37,668 bases of DNA from Microbispora triticiradicis (GTDB lineage Bacteria; Actinomycetota; Actinomycetes; Streptosporangiales; Streptosporangiaceae). The DNA lies in contig QFZU02000066.1 of the NCBI GenBank assembly GCA_003260025.2, positions 1 through 37,668 of the forward strand. The letters are read 5' to 3'. A program made the position numbers and the translations under genes. Of this stretch, positions 24,900 through 30,838 are shown one piece after another; the stretch's first letter is position 1, and every line of letters begins with the position of its first letter. Under the pieces are notes generated by a model. It was not told the DNA's origin and made no database searches. It saw only the letters and a program-made list of their open reading frames with translations.

Positions 24900-25805
24900 G
24901 TGAGGAGCCTGACGGAATTGTTATGGCGCATCGTGATTATGACGGCTGCTATGTTCGTGATTGCGAGCTGTGATACTCAAGCGGAGACGACCCCGCGACC
25001 TGCCGCGCACCAAGCAGTGCCCTGCTCGTCGTCGAGGTGTGCGCACGTGGAAAAGGTATTGACCACGGGCATGATGATCGCGAACCCCGAGTATGTGGTG
25101 CAGCCCTGGCCTGGGGGCCCCGTCATCGACGACGGCGAGATCACCGTCACAGTGCTGGTGCGGCCGCGATCCGTCCCCGATGAAGCGGCGCGGCGGGTGT
25201 TCGAGGTCGTGCGGCAGGACTCGGGTGAGGTTCGCTCTCCGCGTCTGCCCTACACGGACATGACGCCGCTCCTTTTCGGCGCCGCGCATGAGGTGTCGCA
25301 TAACGCCCTGCTGCTTCTTGACAGGCTGCCGAGCAACGTCCTCGTGACGGCGGTCGTCGAATTGAAGCGCCCTGTGCCCATGGAGGAGATCAAGAAGACG
25401 ACCGACCTGATGTCGCTGGATCTCGTCCTGTCGCCCATGACGCCACTGACGCGGACGGGCCCCGACGCCTGGACGGTGAGGCCCCTGTACTGGCCCAGCG
25501 GCGTGACCTGTGAGGAGCGCGATCGGCCTCGATGCGACGACAACGACCAGCTCTCTCAATTCCGCAGTTGGGTGGCCGCGCTCAGGGACGACGATGGCGT
25601 CATGCTCAAGACGATGGGTCTCGATCTGCCGCGGCTGCGATCCGCCGCCTCGGCTGGGCTCGTATACGGGTGGATCGCCTACGGGCAGCCTGAGGTTATC
25701 CGGCCCAGCTTGACAGGGCCGCTGGTGAAAGTGGCTCAGATCGCAGAGATGGCACCTGTCCGCGACAAAAACCAGGTAGTCGTGCCGTTGCCACATCGTC
25801 GCTGA
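24900..25805 (+). CDS. L: lipoprotein paired with S, unknown family
   Basis: The 301-aa protein has a short signal with lipobox VIASC, so it should be acylated and anchored outside the membrane. The start is GTG 24900 without a ribosome site, or TTG 24918 with AGGAG ten bases before; the signal peptide fits both. The mature part contains a Cys pair early on (PCSSSRC), a beta-rich region LLLLDRLPSNVLVTAVVELKRP, then PLYWPSGVTC...RCDD, QFRSWVAALRDD and LRSAASAGLVYGW. The last three are shared with L'' at the end of the array, so they define the family. It lies 72 bp after S across a hairpin and has a broken copy at 18442-18809. A role as partner or protective protein for S is inferred from position only. 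Confidence 0.8.
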   Translation: MRSLTELLWRIVIMTAAMFVIASCDTQAETTPRPAAHQAVPCSSSRCAHVEKVLTTGMMIANPEYVVQPWPGGPVIDDGEITVTVLVRPRSVPDEAARRVFEVVRQDSGEVRSPRLPYTDMTPLLFGAAHEVSHNALLLLDRLPSNVLVTAVVELKRPVPMEEIKKTTDLMSLDLVLSPMTPLTRTGPDAWTVRPLYWPSGVTCEERDRPRCDDNDQLSQFRSWVAALRDDDGVMLKTMGLDLPRLRSAASAGLVYGWIAYGQPEVIRPSLTGPLVKVAQIAEMAPVRDKNQVVVPLPHRR

Positions 25806-25819
25806 TCGCCGGGGCGGGA

Positions 25820-25987
25820 CAGATGCTCGCGGTGCTCGCACAGCGCGAAAGCAAAGGATGCGAAAGCAAAGGATCCGGATGCCCCTTGACGGGAGGCGAT
25901 CGCGGAGGCGAGAAACAAGGCAAGCCGAGACCGGTGCCCTCGGAGGACACCGAGATGAGTTGGACCTGGTCCGGAAACCCCGAGGAG
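25820..25987 (+). pseudogene. S'': 5' stub of a third copy of the large secreted-protein gene
   Basis: MLAVLA at 25823 resembles the signal-peptide core of S (LAVLAT). After a deletion come GGGAGGCGATCGCGGAGGCG and GGCAAGCCG, then TEMSWTWSGNPEEY, matching S around 19730-19830 (REAIAEAKKQGKP, TSWTWAYPDS). Frame changes and a stop (CCTTGACGG) interrupt it. A 15-bp unit GCGAAAGCAAAGGAT is repeated in tandem at 25846-25875. The stub runs directly into the start of L''. Confidence 0.75.
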
Positions 25988-26841
25988 TATTCCGTAGGCG
26001 AGGCCGTCTGCTTGGTGCACTCGTTGTCACCCTGCTGGTCACCTGCGCCTGTGGCGGTTCGGAGGCATCGAGCGCTCCGCGTCCGTCGGCACCGTTTCCC
26101 GATCATGGGGAGCTGGTCGTGAAAGACGCAGCTGTGATGACGAACCCGGGACGACGGATGGATCTGTCCAACTGGTACAGGGAGCCGCAGGGGAGTGGCT
26201 ACCGGATAGGGCCGACGGGTGAGTTATGGTCGGGCTTCCGGGGACCGGCACGTATCTCCCCCAGCTCTTACGCCGTCACCTTGGACGCGGCAGGGAAAGT
26301 GGTCCAGGTGCCTGAGCCGTCGCCGGATCCGATTTCCCGTGCGCTCCTCGGGCTGAGAACGGGAGCCGGCTTCGGCACGGAGGCGAAGGGGGACGGCAGC
26401 GCCTGGGTGCTGAAAGGACTCCCGCCGGGCCTGACTGTGGAAGCGATAATCGAGTTCAAGAATCCGGTGACGGAGAAGACCCTGGGCGTGGAGAACGGCC
26501 CTCCGGAGCGTGTGCTCCTGTCGAGGTCCCGCAAAGCTGACTCGCCGCTCTACTGGGATGGCGACGAGGGGTGCGCGCCAGGCTCTCGTTGCGTGGAGTG
26601 GTCGTCCGTGGACCAGTTCAGAAGTTGGGTCGCGCGGCTCGCCGGCGCCGACGAATTGAATCTGCGGAAATTCGGACTGGAACTAGGAGAGCTGAGAAAG
26701 GCGGCCTCGGACGGACTGATCTATGGAGTCGTCACCGAATCGTCGCCGAGGCGGGTGCGCGAGATGAGCCGCGACGAGAACGTGCTGGGAGTCTGGATCA
26801 CTGACATATGGCCCTGCCCCAGGAAGGAGCGCTGCCCCTGA
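25858..26841 (+). CDS. L'': divergent lipoprotein paralogue of L, start uncertain
   Basis: The reliable part begins near 25987 with RRRGRLLGALVVTLLVTCACGG, a signal peptide with an imperfect lipobox. Upstream, the frame is open to ATG 25858 and ATG 25879 (AAAGGA six bases before) and TTG 25960, all within S'' remnant sequence read out of its ancestral frame. The N-terminus may therefore have been recruited from decayed S DNA. The C-terminal half aligns with L: LKGLPPGLTVEAIIEFKNPV, SPLYWDGDEGC...RCVEW, DQFRSWVARLAG, LGELRKAASDGLIYG. An unusual insertion (LSNWYREPQGSGYRIGPTGE) fills the N-terminal half. It is intact and ends ...CPRKERCP. Function is unknown. Confidence 0.72.
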   Translation: MRKQRIRMPLDGRRSRRRETRQAETGALGGHRDELDLVRKPRGVFRRRGRLLGALVVTLLVTCACGGSEASSAPRPSAPFPDHGELVVKDAAVMTNPGRRMDLSNWYREPQGSGYRIGPTGELWSGFRGPARISPSSYAVTLDAAGKVVQVPEPSPDPISRALLGLRTGAGFGTEAKGDGSAWVLKGLPPGLTVEAIIEFKNPVTEKTLGVENGPPERVLLSRSRKADSPLYWDGDEGCAPGSRCVEWSSVDQFRSWVARLAGADELNLRKFGLELGELRKAASDGLIYGVVTESSPRRVREMSRDENVLGVWITDIWPCPRKERCP

Positions 26842-26969
26842 GCGTCCGGGTGGCCGGCAACGCCGGGAGTTCCGTCCCAAACCGGCCAGACCGGCCCGCC
26901 GGACCGGCCACCGGCATGGACACACCGAAGGCTCTGCGTACGTGCTCCTCCAAGAGATTCTCGGTCTGA

Positions 26970-26991
26970 TCCTGCCCGAAAACGGGCAGGA
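26970..26991 (+). terminator. Terminator between L'' and the glmS operon
   Basis: TCCTGCCCG-AAAA-CGGGCAGGA, a perfect 9-bp stem with a tetraloop, followed by AACTTGTTA. It separates the accessory array from the housekeeping glmS region. Confidence 0.75.
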
Positions 26992-26994
26992 AAC

Positions 26995-27025
26995 TTGTTA
27001 GTCGGCATCCGTGCTGCGTTAGGGT
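26995..27025 (+). promoter_or_regulatory. Possible leaderless promoter before the small glmS-linked gene
   Basis: TTGTTA (26995-27000) and TAGGGT (27020-27025) are 19 bases apart. The -10 ends eight bases before GTG 27034, so transcription could begin at or next to the start codon. Confidence 0.35.
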
Positions 27026-27033
27026 CCTGCTCT

Positions 27034-27309
27034 GTGTCCACGGCACGGCATCCCTTCGAGGATCTGATCGGCCATCTCACCCGGACCACCTCGCTGGGTC
27101 CGGGTGAGGCGGCCCGCGTGGTGGCCGACGTCCTGGCGTACTTCGGCGAGCCCGCGGAAGAGTACGTGCGGCGCCGCCACGGCGAACTCAAGTCGAGGGG
27201 GCTGACCAACGACCAGATCTTCCCCAGGATCTCCGCCGAGCTCGCGGGAAGGCGTGTCGCGGCACCGGAGCTGACCCTGCGCCAGCTCCGGAGGATCGTT
27301 TACGGATAG
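27034..27309 (+). CDS. Small conserved-looking protein upstream of glmS
   Basis: The 91-aa helical, basic protein begins STARHPFEDLIGHLTRTTSLG and contains EEYVRRRHGELKSRGLTNDQIF and a strongly patterned C-terminus (LAGRRVAAPELTLRQLRRIVYG). No signal peptide or membrane segment is seen. The length, Arg-rich helices and tight spacing (nine bases before glmS) suggest co-transcription with glmS and perhaps nucleic-acid or protein binding, but I do not recognise a characterised family. GTG 27034 is preferred because the family-like sequence starts there and a -10-like TAGGGT lies eight bases upstream. Confidence 0.75.
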   Translation: MSTARHPFEDLIGHLTRTTSLGPGEAARVVADVLAYFGEPAEEYVRRRHGELKSRGLTNDQIFPRISAELAGRRVAAPELTLRQLRRIVYG

Positions 27310-27318
27310 GAGCGGTTT

Positions 27319-29136
27319 ATGTGCGGAATCGTCGCTTACGTCGGGCCGAAGGATGCGGCGCCCATCCTGCTCGAAGGTCTCCAGCGGCTGGAGTACCGGG
27401 GCTACGACTCGGCGGGCCTCGCCATCGTGAACTCCAGGAGTCTCAAGACGCGCAAGGTCAAGGGCCGGGTCGCCGACCTGGCGGCGGCGGTGCCCGCGAA
27501 GTTCAAGGGCACGATCGGGATCGGGCACACCCGGTGGGCCACACACGGCGCGCCCAGTGACGTGAACGCGCACCCGCACCTCGACCAGGAGCAGCGGATC
27601 GCCGTCGTGCACAACGGCATCATCGAGAACGCCGACGAGCTGCGCCGCCGCCTGGAGGGCGAGGGCGTGAAGTTCGAGAGCGAGACCGACAGCGAGGTGC
27701 TCTCCCACCTCGTCGGGCGGATGGTCAAGGAGACCGACTCGCTGCGGGAGGCCGTGCTGCGGGCGCTGAAGAGCGTCGTCGGGACGTACGGCATCGCCGT
27801 CGTCGACGCGCAGCGCCCCGGCGAGATCGTGGTCGCCCGCAACGGCAGCCCGATCGTCCTCGGCCTCGGCGAGAAGGAGATGTTCGCCGCCTCCGACGTC
27901 GCCGCGCTCATCCGCTACACCCGGCAGGTCGTCCACCTGGAGGACGGCGAGCTCGCAGTCATCAAGGCCGACGGGTTCAACACGTTCACCAGCGACGCCC
28001 GGGAGACCGCCAAGGAGCCGTTCACGGTCGACTGGGACGCCGGCCACTACGACAACGGCGGCTACGAGCACTACCTGCTCAAGGAGATCTCCGAGCAGCC
28101 CGACACGGTCGCCCGCACCCTGCGCGGCCGCATCGACGACCGGTTCCACATCGCCCACCTCGGCGGCCTCAACATGGACGCCCGCGAGACCCGGTCCTTC
28201 CGCCGCGTGAAAATCATCGGCTGCGGGTCCGCGTACTACTCCGGGCAGATCGGCGCGCAGCTCATCGAGGAGCTGGCCCGCATCCCCGCCGACGCCGAGC
28301 CGGCCTCGGAGTTCCGCTACCGCAGCCCGGTCGTCGAGCCCGACACGCTGTACGTCGCCATCAGCCAGTCGGGCGAGACGTACGACACGCTCGCCGCGGT
28401 GCAGGAGCTCAAGCGCAAGGGCGGCCGGGTGCTCGGCATCGTCAACACGGTCGGCAGCGCCATCGCCCGGGAGACCGACGGCGGCATCTACCTGCACGCC
28501 GGGCCCGAGGTCTCGGTGGCCTCCACCAAGGCGTTCACCTCCACCGCCGTGGCGTTCGCGCTGCTCGCCCTGCACCTCGGCCGGGTACGGGACCTGTCGC
28601 CGGCCGACGGGCGCAGGATCTGCGACGGCCTGCGGCGGCTGCCCGAGCAGATTAAGGAGATCCTCACCCTGGAGGACCGGATCAGGGAGCTGGCCAAGAA
28701 GTACGCCGACGCGCCGGGCATGATGTTCGTCGGCCGGGTCCGCGGCTACCCGGTGGCCCGCGAGGGCGCCCAGAAGCTCAAGGAGATCTCCTACGTCCAC
28801 GCGGAGGCCTACCCGGCGAGCGAGCTCAAGCACGGCCCGCTGGCGCTGATCAGCCCCGAGCTGCCGACCGTCGCGGTCGTGCCGGACGACGAACTGCTGG
28901 ACAAGAACCTCACCACGCTCGGCGAGATCCGGGCGAGGCACGGCCGCATCCTCATGGTCGGCCACCGCACCTCCGAGGCGGCCGACGACTGCATCGTGGT
29001 GCCCAGGAACGAGGTGGAGCTGGACCCCATCCTGCTCACGATCCCGCTCCAGCTGTTCGCCTACCACGCGGCCGTCGCCCTCGGCCGCGACGTCGACCGC
29101 CCCCGCAACCTCGCCAAGAGCGTCACGGTCGAGTAG
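27319..29136 (+). CDS. glmS: Glutamine-fructose-6-phosphate aminotransferase (isomerizing)
   Basis: The 605-aa cytosolic enzyme makes glucosamine 6-phosphate from fructose 6-phosphate and glutamine, the first step toward UDP-GlcNAc for peptidoglycan and other cell-wall polymers. The N-terminus MCGIVAYVG exposes the nucleophile Cys after Met removal. The glutaminase domain (1 to ~220) includes LEYRGYDSAGLA, GHTRWATHG and HNGIIEN. Two SIS domains follow (about 285-415 and 455-590) with GCGSAYYSG, SQSGETYDT, ASTKAF and ELKHGPLALI. The tail PRNLAKSVTVE is the family's active-site C-terminus. ATG 27319 has GGAG seven bases upstream. No glmS ribozyme is seen. Confidence 0.98.
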   Translation: MCGIVAYVGPKDAAPILLEGLQRLEYRGYDSAGLAIVNSRSLKTRKVKGRVADLAAAVPAKFKGTIGIGHTRWATHGAPSDVNAHPHLDQEQRIAVVHNGIIENADELRRRLEGEGVKFESETDSEVLSHLVGRMVKETDSLREAVLRALKSVVGTYGIAVVDAQRPGEIVVARNGSPIVLGLGEKEMFAASDVAALIRYTRQVVHLEDGELAVIKADGFNTFTSDARETAKEPFTVDWDAGHYDNGGYEHYLLKEISEQPDTVARTLRGRIDDRFHIAHLGGLNMDARETRSFRRVKIIGCGSAYYSGQIGAQLIEELARIPADAEPASEFRYRSPVVEPDTLYVAISQSGETYDTLAAVQELKRKGGRVLGIVNTVGSAIARETDGGIYLHAGPEVSVASTKAFTSTAVAFALLALHLGRVRDLSPADGRRICDGLRRLPEQIKEILTLEDRIRELAKKYADAPGMMFVGRVRGYPVAREGAQKLKEISYVHAEAYPASELKHGPLALISPELPTVAVVPDDELLDKNLTTLGEIRARHGRILMVGHRTSEAADDCIVVPRNEVELDPILLTIPLQLFAYHAAVALGRDVDRPRNLAKSVTVE

Positions 29137-29155
29137 CCCCGGAGGTCACCGCCAC

Positions 29156-29195
29156 GGACGCGTCTCGCCGCCATGGCCGGCGGCGAGACGCGTCC
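29156..29195 (+). terminator. Strong terminator hairpin after glmS
   Basis: GGACGCGTCTCGCCGCC, a 6-base loop ATGGCC, then its exact reverse complement: a perfect 17-bp stem beginning 20 bases after the glmS stop. No T-tract follows. Confidence 0.85.
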
Positions 29196-29408
29196 AGGCG
29201 TTCCTGCCGCCGGGCATGTGCCACGCACAGGTCGGCGCGGGCCCCGCGCCCGGCTCGTCGAACCTGCCGGACCACGTGCGATGGAGGCAGGCAAGGGCCT
29301 GGGCGGCGATGTCACCCTGCCCGTTCCGGTTGGTCGCAGGCCGGTCGCGACGGGGTCGTCCCCGCGTGTTGGGTGGCGCGCTCGCCGATCCGCCGATCGC
29401 CACATCCG

Positions 29409-29431
29409 TAACGTCCGTTATGTCATGACAT
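29409..29431. promoter_or_regulatory. Adjacent dyads upstream of the TctC-like gene
   Basis: TAACG-TC-CGTTA (29409-29420) is followed immediately by the 12-bp perfect palindrome ATGTCATGACAT (29420-29431). They lie about 60 bases before the start of the substrate-binding lipoprotein gene and may bind its regulator. The 29196-29408 stretch before them shows no supported gene. Confidence 0.4.
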
Positions 29432-29488
29432 GGGGTGGTTGCTCATAGTCTGTCCGCATAAGGGGCTCTTCGGGGGGAGGGTGCCGGC

Positions 29489-30451
29489 ATGCGACGCCGT
29501 ACGGTTCTCGCACTGGGGGTCCTGGCCCTGGCGGGCGGATGCGGCACCCCGGCGCCTCCGTACCGCGGGGAGCTCTCCCTCCTCGTCCCCGGCCCGCCGG
29601 AGTGCTGGGGGGACGGCGTCGCCCGGAGCCTGAAGTCCCTCATCGAGGCCCGCCGCTGGGCCGGCAGAGTGCTGGTCACGCGGGACGCCGGGGGCGGCGG
29701 CGCGTCGGCCGTCGGACGCTTCGCCGTCGGACGGCCGGACCGGCTGATGGTCGCCGACCCCCTCCTGCTGGCCGACTGCGCGCTCGGTCGCGCGCCCGGC
29801 GACGCGGGGCCGTTCGCCGCCCGGACGGTGCCGCTGGCCAGGCTGGCGGGGGAGTGGCAGGTGCTGGTGGCCTCCCCCGATTCGGGTTACCGCTCGTTCG
29901 AGCAGGTCGCGGCGGCCCTGCTGCGCACCCCGGAGCGGGTGAAGGTGGCGGGCGGGCCCGACCGCGGGCCCGGCCACCTGCTGCTCGGCCTGACCGCCCG
30001 GGGTCTCGGGGCCGATCCGCGGCTGGCGGCGTACGAGGCCTTCGACAGCCCTGCCCGGGCCGTCGCGGCGGTGGCCGAGGGGACGACCGCGCTCGCCTTC
30101 GGCGGGCGCGGCGACGTCGCCGCCCACGTCAGGGCCGGGCGGCTGCGCCCGCTCGCCGTCTCCGCCCCCGAGCGCCTGCCCGGCCTGGACGCGCCCACGC
30201 TGACCGAGTCGGGGGTGCGGGTGGCGTACGCGAACTGGACCGGCCTGCTCGCCCCCCTCGGGGTGGCGGCCCGCGAGCGCGACGCGCTGATCGGCCTGTG
30301 CCGGGCCGTCGCGGACTCGCCCGCCTGGCTCCGCCTGTGCGAGCGCAACGGCTGGACGCCGATGTGGCTCGCCGGCGAGGAGTTCCGGCAGTGGCTCACG
30401 GGCGAGGCGCGTCGTACGGCCCTGCTTCTCGATGATCTCGGAATCCGGTGA
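29489..30451 (+). CDS. TctC-type tripartite transporter substrate-binding lipoprotein (orphan)
   Basis: A 320-aa exported lipoprotein with signal MRRRTVLALGVLALAGGC and lipobox LAGGC. The mature region follows the TctC/BugT fold: LSLLVPGPPECWGDGVARSLK (in the position of the ligand-contacting first loop), VTRDAGGGGASAVGRFA, then LLRTPERVKVAGGPDRGPGHLLLGL, RLRPLAVSAPERLPGLDAPTL and YANWTGLLAPLGVA. Such proteins deliver carboxylates to TctAB membrane partners, but no tctA or tctB is in the window, so the partner is elsewhere or the protein acts as a sensor. The ribosome site GGGGGGAGGG lies seven bases before ATG 29489. NrdR-like boxes begin four bases after its stop. Confidence 0.85.
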   Translation: MRRRTVLALGVLALAGGCGTPAPPYRGELSLLVPGPPECWGDGVARSLKSLIEARRWAGRVLVTRDAGGGGASAVGRFAVGRPDRLMVADPLLLADCALGRAPGDAGPFAARTVPLARLAGEWQVLVASPDSGYRSFEQVAAALLRTPERVKVAGGPDRGPGHLLLGLTARGLGADPRLAAYEAFDSPARAVAAVAEGTTALAFGGRGDVAAHVRAGRLRPLAVSAPERLPGLDAPTLTESGVRVAYANWTGLLAPLGVAARERDALIGLCRAVADSPAWLRLCERNGWTPMWLAGEEFRQWLTGEARRTALLLDDLGIR

Positions 30452-30454
30452 GCA

Positions 30455-30501
30455 ACACAACTTGTAGGGCCGCTTGCGAGATCGCCCACTAGATGTAGGA
30501 T
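30455..30501 (+). promoter_or_regulatory. Two NrdR-box-like sites overlapping the nrdAB promoter
   Basis: Site 1 (30455-30470) reads ACACAACTTGTAGGGC and site 2 (30486-30501) reads CCACTAGATGTAGGAT. Both fit the NrdR consensus core C-W-A-N-N-T-N-T-W-G, at 30458-30467 and 30489-30498. The cores are exactly 31 bp apart, the three-helical-turn spacing known for NrdR pairs. TTGCGA (30474-30479) and TAGGAT (30496-30501), 16 bases apart, form a plausible promoter whose -10 is inside site 2, so NrdR binding would block it. Confidence 0.75.
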
Positions 30502-30511
30502 CCATCGCGTC

Positions 30512-30690
30512 GCTGGTTCACCTCGGTGAGGCAAGAGGGAACCCGGTGTGAATCCGGGGCTGCCCCGCAGCGGTGAGCGGGAACGACCGCCGTCACAGAG
30601 CACTGGTGCGTGAGCGCACCGGGAAGCGACGGCCAGTAGGTCCGGCGGGCGTGTGTCCCGCCGGCCGCCCGCGAGCCCGAAGACCTGCCC
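30512..30690 (+). ncRNA. Cobalamin (B12) riboswitch controlling nrdAB
   Basis: The conserved aptamer core is evident: GGGAACCCGGTGTGAATCC, GGGGCTGCCCCGCAGCGGT, the CACTGGTGC...GCACCGGGAAG arm, CGACGGCCAGTAGG, and the B12 box AGCCCGAAGACCTGCC at 30674-30689. The transcript predicted from the promoter at 30474-30501 would start just before it. Directly after it lies a perfect 9-bp hairpin (30696-30718, CGCGCGCGG/CCGCGCGCG) that may serve as expression platform. In Streptomyces coelicolor the class Ia nrdAB operon is known to be shut off by B12 through such an element, because a B12-dependent class II enzyme takes over. Confidence 0.93.
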
Positions 30691-30695
30691 GCGAC

Positions 30696-30718
30696 CGCGC
30701 GCGGAGTCACCGCGCGCG
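30696..30718 (+). terminator. Candidate riboswitch expression-platform hairpin
   Basis: CGCGCGCGG-AGTCA-CCGCGCGCG starts six bases after the B12 aptamer. It could be the terminator of the switch. A pyrimidine stretch CTCCCCTCC (30791-30799) could also pair with the GGAGGAGAGG ribosome site (30822-30831), so translational control is possible too. Confidence 0.5.
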
Positions 30719-30838
30719 CCCGCGCCGTGCCCCGAGGGAGGGCCCGCCGCCCGCAGGCCGTGCCGTCGCACGCGTGCGCCGCGGCGTCCCCTCCCCTCCG
30801 GCCGGCCGGGTCAGGAGACGAGGAGGAGAGGGCGACCG

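Noticed and set aside
27200-27318. glmS ribozyme upstream of glmS
   Set aside because: The gene upstream ends nine bases before glmS, leaving no room, and actinomycetes are not known to use it.
29146-29403. 85-aa minus-strand frame after glmS
   Set aside because: It runs through the 17-bp terminator stem, has no family resemblance I can defend and no ribosome site of note.
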